A DNA stretch of 21,654 bases from assembly GCA_030149995.1 (NCBI GenBank), contig JASLGV010000451.1:1-21654 (forward strand). The letters run 5' to 3'. How positions within the stretch are numbered: the stretch's first letter is position 1; each line of letters opens with the position of its first letter. A program made the translations under genes and the position numbers. Positions 1 through 6,464 of the stretch are shown in pieces. Source of the DNA: Pedobacter sp. GTDB taxonomy: Bacteria; Bacteroidota; Bacteroidia; Sphingobacteriales; Sphingobacteriaceae. Below the pieces are notes generated by a model, which searched no databases, had not been told where the DNA came from, and saw only the letters and a list, made by a program, of their open reading frames with translations.

Positions 1-431
1 TATATTTAATTTCACCGCTTATCAACATCAGATAAGGGCTAAAAATGTAATTTTACAGTACAGTCATATTTTGGGTAGTTATATAAAAGCCTGCAAAACC
101 AATTACGTGGTTTTTCTGCATCTTTTGTCATTTTGTTACAAATGATGTGGCTTAACGGAGATATTTATTGTTAATTTTTAAGTGGTTAACTTATTTTTAT
201 TCCTGGTATGTTCCACTATTTTCTATTGATGTTTCGGCATTACCGTTCACGTTGCCATAATCCGGTTATAAAGTCTTGTGAATTATTTTTAGAAAACATA
301 TCTGTTTAATTAACAAAATTAACTGCTATTTAAATCAGCTTATTTTTTACCAAAATGAATATCATCGAAAAATCCAATACCCACATGAATGAATATTCAA
401 ATAGTTTTATATTTTTGCACACGAAATAACT
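1..431. other. Intergenic stretch with no supported gene
   Basis: No convincing coding region is visible on either strand. The stretch is strongly AT-rich with scattered stops. A weak hairpin at 95-114 (AAAACCA / TGGTTTT, 6-nt loop) followed by a T could be the terminator of a gene lying left of the window, but its stem has only three G-C pairs. The last part carries the -7 promoter box for the tRNA-Arg gene. Confidence 0.6.
410..417 (+). promoter_or_regulatory. Bacteroidota -7 box for tRNA-Arg
   Basis: TATTTTTG matches the Bacteroidota -7 consensus TAnnTTTG exactly and lies 14 nt before the tRNA. No good TTTG -33 element is present at the expected 19-nt spacing, so the call rests on the -7 box and its position. 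Confidence 0.5.
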
Positions 432-503
432 GCTCCCGTAGTTCAATGGATAGAATTATGGTTTCCGGTACCATCGATATGAGTTAGAATCTCGTCGGGA
501 GCA
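432..503 (+). tRNA. tRNA-Arg (anticodon CCG)
   Basis: The cloverleaf folds completely. The acceptor stem is 432-438 with 496-502 (GCTCCCG/CGGGAGC). The D-stem is 441-444 with 453-456, and the D-loop contains the GG pair at 448-449. The anticodon stem is 458-462 with 470-474 (ATGGT/ACCAT), and the loop TTCCGGT places CCG at 465-467, reading the arginine codon CGG. The T-stem is 479-483 with 491-495. The discriminator base is A503 and CCA is not encoded. The T-loop is TTAGAAT, where TTCGAAT is expected, so the normally invariant C56 is an A (486). It has its own -7 box and terminator and so looks like a single-gene transcription unit. Confidence 0.93.
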
Positions 504-515
504 CATCTAACAAGA

Positions 516-549
516 AAAACCCTCTTCATCGTGTGATGGAGAGGGTTTT
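516..549 (+). terminator. Rho-independent terminator of tRNA-Arg
   Basis: A perfect stem pairs 516-530 with 535-549 around a GTGT loop. The core is CCCTCTTCATC against GATGGAGAGGG, with one T-G pair. A T-rich run follows. It lies 13 nt after the tRNA. Confidence 0.9.
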
Positions 550-614
550 GTTTTTGAACTGAATAAAGCTTATTAAGCAGACATCTTAACTCAAGCAAAC
601 GGTTCGTCTGTTTT

Positions 615-647
615 CTTTGTAAACTGATTTATACTATATTTACAAAG
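615..647 (+). promoter_or_regulatory. Inverted repeat and probable promoter upstream of the small membrane protein
   Basis: CTTTGTAAA (615-623) and TTTACAAAG (639-647) form a perfect 9-bp inverted repeat with a 15-nt spacer. Inside it, TATATTTA (635-642) differs from the -7 consensus TAnnTTTG by one base, and TTTC (612-615) stands exactly 19 nt upstream in the -33 position. A repressor site overlapping a promoter would look like this, but no regulator can be named. Confidence 0.35.
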
Positions 648-695
648 CGCTTCCAAAAAGCTCACAACTCTTCTAAATTAAAAACGCTCTTTATT

Positions 696-1010
696 ATGCA
701 ACCATTAACCCAAACCAACACGCCCCTAAAAGTTAAAAATCCAAACATTTCTTACTTAATTATTGCTGGTCAATTTGTTGTTAACTTTCTGCTTATACTT
801 AATTCGGGAAATTTTTATGTTCATGGCATTTGCTTTTTGATTCTCATAACCATGGCCCTGTATGGTATAAAAAACACTGAAGTCAAATGGTTAAAAATAA
901 CGTTTATCATTCTGATAATCGGTATTCTAATATTCTTTTATAAGGCCTATCTGGATAATGCTTATCTGCGCCAGGCCCGCGCCGTTCACAATAAGGTTTT
1001 AAAATACTGA
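696..1010 (+). CDS. Small hypothetical membrane protein
   Basis: I do not recognise a family for this 104-residue protein. After a polar, proline-containing N-terminus of about 17 residues it has three hydrophobic segments, near residues 18-36, 42-57 and 66-83. They are joined by short loops and followed by a basic C-terminal tail (residues 92-104). This layout suggests a small inner-membrane protein. There is no signal-peptide cleavage site or known motif. It stands alone, 186 nt after the tRNA-Arg stop region and converging on the tail-fibre-like gene, with only 24 nt between the two stop codons. The ATG start is the first in frame and is preceded by an A/T-rich leader, as is usual in Bacteroidota. 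A promoter-like inverted repeat lies about 50 nt upstream. The coding call rests on the uninterrupted, membrane-patterned reading frame. Confidence 0.65.
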   Translation: MQPLTQTNTPLKVKNPNISYLIIAGQFVVNFLLILNSGNFYVHGICFLILITMALYGIKNTEVKWLKITFIILIIGILIFFYKAYLDNAYLRQARAVHNKVLKY

Positions 1011-1034
1011 CCCCGGAAATTTAGCTGAAGCATG

Positions 1035-1721
1035 CTATTTTTTTTGATTTTGCTCAAATCCTTCTATCTTTTTGTTCAGCTCAATTACATGTAGTGTTAA
1101 CTCTTCTATTTTCTTAAGCAAAAGCTTATTCATTTCGCCCAATTCTACACCATTTTTTTCAACTTCCGAAGCTGAAGGCATATCTGGCAAATGACCGTTA
1201 GATTTTATGTATTTATCTAATTCTTGGAGTGAAATTCTTTTATAATCTGGCTTAAATACATAATCCGGCCAATTTAAAGCCTCAACTTTAATTTCCCTGG
1301 CTCTTATTTTACCATTAACCGACAGGCGTTCATTCGAAACATCAGTTCCGATTCCAACATTTCCTGCTTCGTCTTCCATTAAAATCTTTCTCCATACACC
1401 CCAGCCGTTACCACCGTAATAACCATTTCTGTAAAATACGCCCCCATCATTAAAATTGAGCTGATGATTTTTATCTCCCGACGCATCTGACCAGGGTGCC
1501 AGGGTCATCATCGTTGAGTAATTTCCTACACCCGGGACCCCTACAATATACCTGAATTTAAAATCAAACTTTACCTCCCTGCTAAAATCTCCCGGCAGCT
1601 CATTAATAGCACGTGTATCGGCAACAGCAACAGCATTCTGACCGAAGGCCTGGTTATACTGAATAAATAACACGAAGAGCAAGACAACAAAACCTTGCAA
1701 ACACTTTTTATTTTTTTTCAT
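1035..1721 (-). CDS. Secreted tail-fibre-like protein
   Basis: The mature protein is likely exported. The chosen start (MKKNKKCLQG) is followed by a hydrophobic stretch and a signal-peptidase-like site (QAFGQN). An in-frame ATG at 1733 and a further start at 1757 are possible but would put extra residues before the signal peptide. The C-terminal half matches a module found repeatedly in Bacteroidota extracellular proteins often annotated as tail-fibre or S74-like. It has the phrase GNVGIGT followed by a short VNGKI beta segment, then WPDYVFKPDY, then a segment with GHLPDMPSA, and finally a coiled coil (ELGEMNKLLLKKIEELTLHV) to the end. The catalytic Ser/Lys residues of a true S74 chaperone are not evident. 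The N-terminal part (about 30-120) is of unknown fold, rich in Gly, Tyr and Trp, and may be an adhesive or ligand-binding domain. The function is unknown. Confidence 0.72.
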   Translation of the reverse strand: MKKNKKCLQGFVVLLFVLFIQYNQAFGQNAVAVADTRAINELPGDFSREVKFDFKFRYIVGVPGVGNYSTMMTLAPWSDASGDKNHQLNFNDGGVFYRNGYYGGNGWGVWRKILMEDEAGNVGIGTDVSNERLSVNGKIRAREIKVEALNWPDYVFKPDYKRISLQELDKYIKSNGHLPDMPSASEVEKNGVELGEMNKLLLKKIEELTLHVIELNKKIEGFEQNQKK

Positions 1722-1829
1722 ATTTACGTTCATAAGAACTAAATATATAAAATACACGAACGATAAAAAACAATTTGACGAACGCCCTGTGTTTCATTTG
1801 TGAATGCAGGGCTTTGCGTGATGAAGGCA

Positions 1830-1853
1830 ATTTTGATATTTTGATATTTTGAA
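1830..1853. repeat. Three tandem ATTTTGAT-like units upstream of the LysR gene
   Basis: ATTTTGAT (1830-1837), ATTTTGAT (1838-1845) and ATTTTGAA (1846-1853) stand head to tail about 60 nt before the LysR start. They could be a protein-binding array, but in AT-rich DNA this may be chance. Confidence 0.4.
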
Positions 1854-1912
1854 ATACAAGGATTTTATTACCGCTTTAGTTTTTCTTAATTTGTAAATTC
1901 AATAGAAATAAA

Positions 1913-2806
1913 ATGTTCGATTTCAGATTAAAAGTTTTTTATACCGTAGCCAGGAGACTCAATTTTACCAGGGCTTCTGAAGAATTGTATATAACGCAAC
2001 CAGCGGTAACCAAACACATTAAAGAGATTGAAAACCATTTTAAGGTTCAGTTATTTGAGCGGAACGGAACAAAAATAAAACTAACCCCGGCCGGCGAAAC
2101 CCTGGTTCAATATGCTGAACAGCTGTTTTCGATTTACAACAACCTGGAATTCGAGCTGAATACTTTTTCGCAGCAAAAATCAGGAACATTGCGCCTTGGT
2201 GCCAGTACCACCATCTCTCAATACTTACTGCCACCCATACTGGCTGCTTTTCATAAACGGTTTGAAAATATAAAGGTAAAACTCTTAACGGCCAACACCG
2301 AGCAAATTGAAAAGGCACTGCAAAGCGGCGAAATAGACCTGGGAATTATAGAGGGTAAATCCAGGAATACCACGTTCAGGTATACGCCCTTTATTAAAGA
2401 TGAACTGGTGCTGGTGGCTAAAAGCGGGCATAAACTATCAAAAAAAATGACTTTAAAACCGCAAGATCTGACAAAATATTCTTTCCTGATGCGGGAACCC
2501 GGATCGGGAACCCTGGCGGTTATTGCGCATGCCTTAAAACAAACCGGCATCAGCATTTCTGAACTGAACACAGAGATGCAACTCGATAGTTCTGAAAGCA
2601 TTAAGTTATACCTGCTCCATTCAGATGCCCTCGCCTTTCTCTCTGTTTATGCCATTTTTAAAGAGCTTAAGAACAACGAATGCACCATTATCGATGTAAA
2701 AGGGCTAAATATTGAACGGCAATTAAACTTTATACAAACACATGGAACCGCAGAAACCCTACCAGGTTTATTTATGAAATTCGCAATTAGTTATAACTTT
2801 AAGTAA
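1913..2806 (+). CDS. LysR-family transcriptional regulator (YeiE/CysL-like)
   Basis: This is a 297-residue LysR-type regulator of normal family length. Residues 1-60 form the winged helix-turn-helix, with the family's typical phrases ARRLNFTRASEEL, ITQPAVTKHI and LFERNGTKIKLTPAGE. A linker helix follows, and then the two-lobed effector-binding domain (about 90-297). The segment MREPGSGTL (residues 195-203) is characteristic of the subgroup that includes CysL, CbbR and YeiE. The next gene in the same direction is a YeiH-type transporter. LysR genes of this subgroup are known next to yeiH in enterobacteria, where the regulator YeiE responds to sulfite. Control of the transporter by a sulfur oxyanion is therefore the best inference but is unproven here. 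Three tandem ATTTTGAT-like 8-mers lie upstream at 1830-1853. Confidence 0.88.
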   Translation: MFDFRLKVFYTVARRLNFTRASEELYITQPAVTKHIKEIENHFKVQLFERNGTKIKLTPAGETLVQYAEQLFSIYNNLEFELNTFSQQKSGTLRLGASTTISQYLLPPILAAFHKRFENIKVKLLTANTEQIEKALQSGEIDLGIIEGKSRNTTFRYTPFIKDELVLVAKSGHKLSKKMTLKPQDLTKYSFLMREPGSGTLAVIAHALKQTGISISELNTEMQLDSSESIKLYLLHSDALAFLSVYAIFKELKNNECTIIDVKGLNIERQLNFIQTHGTAETLPGLFMKFAISYNFK

Positions 2807-2882
2807 TAACAGATTACCAATAACAATTACATTCCCGCCAATTCTATAATGAACTTTGTGCCATACAAAACAAAAAGACATT

Positions 2883-3869
2883 ATGGAAAACGAAATGGAA
2901 AGGGGCAGCAGGCCCAATCGCTTCAAAAAATTTCTCGACAGAAGCATCACCACCAGAGAAGTTATCTTTTTACTGGCTGTTGTATTTTGCCTTTCACCTC
3001 TTATTTCACCACCCCTTGCATTGCTGATGGGGTTAATCATTGCCCAGTTTATAGGCCATCCTTATCTACATCTTAATCATAAAGCAACCCACATACTGCT
3101 CCAGGTTTCTGTGGTTGGTTTGGGGTTTGGCATGAATGTATCTACTGCGTTTCAAGCCGGTAAAGAAGGTATTTTATTTACAGTGGTTTCGATTGTGGCA
3201 ACCCTTGTAATGGGTTTTATGATGGGAAAATTCCTTCAAATAGAAAAAAAGACCTCCTACCTGATATCGGCTGGTACAGCCATTTGCGGGGGTAGTGCCA
3301 TAGCGGCCATTTCGCCGGTTATTAAAGCGGAGGAAAAACAAATTTCGGTAGCCTTGGGTACTGTTTTTATTTTAAATTCTGTTGCGCTGGTTCTTTTTCC
3401 GGTTGTGGGGCATGCATTTCATTTATCGCAAACCCAGTTTGGTTTATGGAGTGCCATTGCCATACACGACACCAGTTCTGTTGTGGGTGCGGCCAGCAAA
3501 TATGGGGCTCAGGCTTTAGAGGTTGCTACCACCGTAAAACTGGCCCGGGCCCTGTGGATTATCCCGCTGGCTTTTTTATCGACCATCGTGTTTAAAAACA
3601 AAGGCAGCAAAGTAAAAATCCCCTGGTTTATTGGTCTGTTTGTACTCGCCATGATTGTAAACACCTATATTCCACAGGTACAAAATTACAGCCATTACTT
3701 AACCGGAATTGCCAAAGCAGGTTTAACCCTCACTCTATTTCTAATAGGCTGTGGGCTGAATAAAAAATTACTGACGCAGGTTGGTTTTCGCCCGCTTATT
3801 CAAGGTTTGGTGTTATGGGTAATTATTTCGGCCGCTGCTTTATGGGCCGTTACCTCACTGGCTTCTTAA
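2883..3869 (+). CDS. YeiH/UPF0324-family membrane transporter
   Basis: This is a polytopic inner-membrane protein of the YeiH (UPF0324) family, commonly annotated as a putative sulfate exporter. The substrate has not been settled for most members. The family phrases are clear: GLIIAQFIGHP early on, VVGLGFGMN, SAGTAICGGSAIAAISPV in the middle, AIHDTSSVVGAASKYG, and LFLIGCGLNKK near the end. About nine or ten hydrophobic helices can be counted. I chose the ATG at 2883, giving 328 residues. A TTG at 2856 would add nine polar residues that the family does not need. The gene follows the LysR regulator by 76 nt on the same strand. The pair looks like a regulator and its target, with a role in sulfite or sulfate handling by analogy to YeiE/YeiH. 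Confidence 0.88.
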   Translation: MENEMERGSRPNRFKKFLDRSITTREVIFLLAVVFCLSPLISPPLALLMGLIIAQFIGHPYLHLNHKATHILLQVSVVGLGFGMNVSTAFQAGKEGILFTVVSIVATLVMGFMMGKFLQIEKKTSYLISAGTAICGGSAIAAISPVIKAEEKQISVALGTVFILNSVALVLFPVVGHAFHLSQTQFGLWSAIAIHDTSSVVGAASKYGAQALEVATTVKLARALWIIPLAFLSTIVFKNKGSKVKIPWFIGLFVLAMIVNTYIPQVQNYSHYLTGIAKAGLTLTLFLIGCGLNKKLLTQVGFRPLIQGLVLWVIISAAALWAVTSLAS

Positions 3870-3906
3870 TTAATCAACTTTAATAAACTGCCGGTTAAGA
3901 GGATGC

Positions 3907-4263
3907 TCAATTGAGCAAGAAAATTCTGGCTTCTTTCGAGGCGCTGGAACAAATTTCCTGCACTTGCTTAAGATGCTCACCAAGCTGTTCAAGACTCTTT
4001 TCTGCCTCTTTAAAGGCGCTTAAATGCGGGCTCAGCTTCTTACCAAGCCCCATAATATAAATGGTAGAAAGCAGGTGGTGAGCTGCTTTCTTCATACCTT
4101 CTCTATCCTGGTTTTCAAAACAAAGCCTTAATGTTTCCAGGTCTTTGGGTAGCATTTCAATAAACATAGCAGCCATTTCCTTTTGATAATCATAATCGCC
4201 CATGCTAACCTCTTCGAGGTAAGCAAGATCAATAAAATTAAATACCTGGTGTGAATGATTCAT
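3907..4263 (-). CDS. HPt-domain phosphotransfer protein
   Basis: The 118-residue protein is a stand-alone histidine phosphotransfer domain. It is mostly helical, and residues 60-67 (AAHHLLST) match the HPt motif in which a histidine (H62) receives the phosphate. A MGL turn follows it, as in other HPt proteins. There is no kinase or receiver domain. It starts 17 nt after the LytTR regulator gene and is almost certainly co-transcribed with it. The inferred role is to pass phosphate between a hybrid sensor kinase encoded elsewhere and a receiver, plausibly the neighbouring one. The expected A-H-x-L-K is A-H-H-L-L here, so the usual lysine two residues after the leucine position is replaced. The palindrome GCTCAATTGAGC (3905-3916) overlaps the stop codon. 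Confidence 0.82.
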   Translation of the reverse strand: MNHSHQVFNFIDLAYLEEVSMGDYDYQKEMAAMFIEMLPKDLETLRLCFENQDREGMKKAAHHLLSTIYIMGLGKKLSPHLSAFKEAEKSLEQLGEHLKQVQEICSSASKEARIFLLN

Positions 4264-4280
4264 TTTTTATTTCTAAAGGT

Positions 4281-4976
4281 TTAAAGGATCTGCATCCGCT
4301 TATTGAGCGAAGATTTATAGGCATCAGAAACCGGCACAAAACTGTTGTTGATAATGAGCGTTCCGCCTTCAACAGTATCGATCTTGCCAACATTGATTAC
4401 AAAAGAGCGGTGCACCCTCGAAAACACATCGGCAGGCAATTTGTCTTCCACAGATTTTAAAGACGAGTGGATGGAATAAATTTTATCAGTTGTATGGATT
4501 TTAACATAATCGCCTTTGGCTTCCAGGTAATATATATCGCTTAATTTTAGCCTTCTGATGGTATTTGAATCCCGTATAAAGATAAATTCATCTTTGTTAG
4601 AGGGAAAAAAAAGTGTTTTGTTTTTATAAATTTCCTTTGCCTTGGCCACGGCTTTCATCAGCCTTACAGGTGTAACAGGCTTGGTAATAAAATCGACTAC
4701 GTTTAGATCGAACGCATCGGCGGCATAATCCTTTTTCGAACTGATAAAGATAATTAACGGCCGTACCTGCTCCAACCCTTCGACCAGTTCAATCCCTGTC
4801 ATGCCAGGAAGCTCAACATCCAGAAATATGAGATCTATTTTATGCGAAGCCATATATTGGTAAGCCTCTACCGCATTTTCACATTCGGCAACCAGCTCCA
4901 GCGAAGCTTCCATTTGCATTAAATGAGAGAGGGTACTTCTGGCAATTTTATTGTCGTCAACAATCAGGCAATTCAT
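4281..4976 (-). CDS. LytTR-family response regulator
   Basis: This is a cytoplasmic two-component response regulator of 231 residues. The N-terminal receiver domain (1-120) shows the acidic pair D7/D8, the phosphorylation site D53 in FLDVELPG, the ISS segment (78-80) and the conserved K99 in FITKP. The C-terminal half (about 130-231) is a LytTR DNA-binding domain, with phrases such as DIYYLEAKGDYVKIHT and VHRSFVINVGKID. Such regulators in Bacteroidota usually work with a LytS/YpdA-type kinase. None is encoded nearby, but an HPt protein follows 17 nt downstream, suggesting a phosphorelay. A poor promoter match lies upstream: TTTG at 5034-5037 on the minus strand, then N19, then TATTTATA. Confidence 0.93.
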   Translation of the reverse strand: MNCLIVDDNKIARSTLSHLMQMEASLELVAECENAVEAYQYMASHKIDLIFLDVELPGMTGIELVEGLEQVRPLIIFISSKKDYAADAFDLNVVDFITKPVTPVRLMKAVAKAKEIYKNKTLFFPSNKDEFIFIRDSNTIRRLKLSDIYYLEAKGDYVKIHTTDKIYSIHSSLKSVEDKLPADVFSRVHRSFVINVGKIDTVEGGTLIINNSFVPVSDAYKSSLNKRMQIL

Positions 4977-5158
4977 GTTTTGTTCAGGTTGGGATAATAA
5001 AGCTAATATAAATAAATGCCTTATTTAAAAAGACAAATGAATAAAATGAATGCTGGATATCTGTTATACCAGAAAATTTTTAAAGCCAGATTTTGCCTTT
5101 TCACCTTGCTCTTCTGCCTTTCTGTCCATTCTCTATGGTACCCCTAACTACGTCTATA

Positions 5159-5166
5159 TAGATTTG
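5159..5166 (+). promoter_or_regulatory. -7 box for the M16-like gene
   Basis: TAGATTTG is an exact TAnnTTTG match, and a transcript starting just after it would have a leader of roughly 22 nt before the ATG at 5195. No good -33 TTTG is seen at 19-nt spacing. Confidence 0.4.
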
Positions 5167-5194
5167 TACCGGAAAATATCAAATTTAAAACTGT

Positions 5195-5821
5195 ATGAGA
5201 ACGATAAAACAAATCTTACTAACGGCTACCTGTCTTATGGCATTTTATACCAGCAATGCACAAAATATTTTTACAGAGCCGGTTAGCTTCAAATTAAAAA
5301 ACGGCATGAACATAATTGTGTCTGAAAATAAAAAATCAGAAAAAGCATATGCTAATTTTAGCCTTGATCTGAATGCTTTTAAGGATAAAAAAGATGGCGT
5401 TTCAGAACTGCTTAACGCAATGCTAAACGAAGCCGCACAACAAAGTGGCATTCAATTTCGTGATAATAGCGGGAATATGGCCATTGCCAACAACGATTTC
5501 AACGAAAAATTAATGGAAATGGCCGGGTTAATTCAAAACACAGACCTGACCCAGGATTTATTTAACCATGCCAAAATTAAACTAATGGCAAGCCTGAAAA
5601 ACCAGGATTATGATTACGATCAAACGGTTAATGAAAATTCGGTAATGGCTCTCTCTTTAAATGATGTAAAAGATTTTTACAGCCAGATTAATCCCGCAAA
5701 CACATTTTTAACCCTTGCCGGTAACATCAGCACATCAGATGCAAAAAATTCGGCTAAAAAGGCTTTTGCCAACTGGAAACCACAAACCAGAGAAGACCTG
5801 GTTATTGCACATTCAAAATAA
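5195..5821 (+). CDS. Secreted, shrunken M16-peptidase-like protein lacking the zinc site
   Basis: Residues 1-23 form a signal peptide ending near SNAQ. What follows resembles a condensed M16 (insulysin/processing-peptidase) half. It opens with FKLKNGMNIIVSENKKSEKA, the family's first beta-strand. Next is the DGVSELLNAML helix, at the place where active members carry HxxEH. It ends with SLNDVKDFYSQINPANTFLT, LAGNIS and a helix plus FANWKP, the usual end of an M16 domain. The metal-binding HxxEH is absent (S-E-L-L-N at that place), so no peptidase activity is expected. At 208 residues it is about half the length of a normal single-chain M16 unit, and the middle of the domain seems shortened. 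The frame is intact. It has its own -7 box and a strong terminator, which argues for a functioning small periplasmic protein. A decayed gene remains possible. Confidence 0.7.
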   Translation: MRTIKQILLTATCLMAFYTSNAQNIFTEPVSFKLKNGMNIIVSENKKSEKAYANFSLDLNAFKDKKDGVSELLNAMLNEAAQQSGIQFRDNSGNMAIANNDFNEKLMEMAGLIQNTDLTQDLFNHAKIKLMASLKNQDYDYDQTVNENSVMALSLNDVKDFYSQINPANTFLTLAGNISTSDAKNSAKKAFANWKPQTREDLVIAHSK

Positions 5822-5841
5822 TAAAACTTATTTATAATAAC

Positions 5842-5879
5842 AGGCAGGCAGAAATGGCATCCGTTATTTCTGCCTGTTT
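5842..5879 (+). terminator. Rho-independent terminator of the M16-like gene
   Basis: Positions 5842-5855 pair with 5866-5879 (core GGCAGAAAT / ATTTCTGCC, extended by AGGC pairs including two G-T), with a 10-nt loop and a T run starting at 5877. The 5' arm contains the duplication GGCAGGCA, so the stem can slip by four bases. Confidence 0.82.
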
Positions 5880-5962
5880 TATTATTCCCAGCTACACAAG
5901 CCTGACCCATTCCCTCAAATAAACTTTAGGCTTTACCATTGTTTTTGCCCAAATTTGCTTTT

Positions 5963-6436
5963 ATGAAATTTAAAGCACTGGCATTTTTAATCAGCATAGG
6001 TCTTACATTGGGTATTGGAGCGCTTGGCGCATATGCCACAGCAACTTCTGTTAAAACCTGGTATGTTACACTTAATAAACCATCTTTCACCCCACCCAAC
6101 GCCCTTTTTCCCATTGCCTGGACTACCCTTTATATTCTTATCGGAATTGCAGCTTACCGGATCTGGATCAAAAGAAAACAGGTTAAGCATTTTCCCAGAA
6201 CCGTAGCAACCTATCTGATCCAGCTGGTTTTAAACCTAAGCTGGTCTTTTATTTTCTTCTATTACCGAGAAGTTGGATTTGCCTTTTCAGAAATCATTGT
6301 ATTACTGCTGTTTATTGTAATCAATGCCTATACCTTTTATAAGATTGATAAGTGGGCAGGTCTTTTATTTATTCCCTACTTTTTATGGGTAAGCTTTGCA
6401 ACAATTTTAACCTACAGCATTTATACATTAAACTAA
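5963..6436 (+). CDS. TspO/MBR-family membrane protein
   Basis: TspO is a five-helix inner-membrane protein that binds porphyrins and related ligands. In bacteria it is linked to tetrapyrrole turnover and stress responses. The 157-residue product has the typical N-terminal GxGxxGAYAT segment, the hallmark phrase WYVTLNKPSFTPPN followed by FPIAWTTLYILIG, a central LNLSWSFIFFYYR helix, and a closing LLFIPYFLWVSFATILTYSI. All five helices are present and the length is normal. I chose the ATG at 5963. A TTG at 5939 would add eight residues not needed for the first helix. It lies 83 nt after the preceding gene's terminator and 28 nt before the patatin gene, so it may be co-transcribed with the latter. 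Aromatic residues are abundant, as the older name tryptophan-rich sensory protein implies. Confidence 0.93.
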   Translation: MKFKALAFLISIGLTLGIGALGAYATATSVKTWYVTLNKPSFTPPNALFPIAWTTLYILIGIAAYRIWIKRKQVKHFPRTVATYLIQLVLNLSWSFIFFYYREVGFAFSEIIVLLLFIVINAYTFYKIDKWAGLLFIPYFLWVSFATILTYSIYTLN

Positions 6437-6464
6437 TCTTAAAAGAAAACCCTATTTTTATGGG

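Noticed and set aside
2..145. Open stretch of 47 codons at the left edge, plus strand.
   Set aside because: No start is visible, the composition is not protein-like and no family is recognisable. It could be the tail of a gene outside the window but cannot be supported.
432..503. tRNA-Arg as an integration site for a mobile element.
   Set aside because: No integrase, direct repeat of the tRNA 3' end or atypical gene block is seen nearby.
3905..3916. Perfect 12-bp palindrome GCTCAATTGAGC at the HPt gene stop codon.
   Set aside because: It is short, partly coding and without a T run, so it is not a credible terminator or operator.
6453..6460. TATTTTTA resembling a -7 box just before the patatin gene.
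   Set aside because: It lies too close to the GTG start to give a transcript containing it, and the last base does not match.
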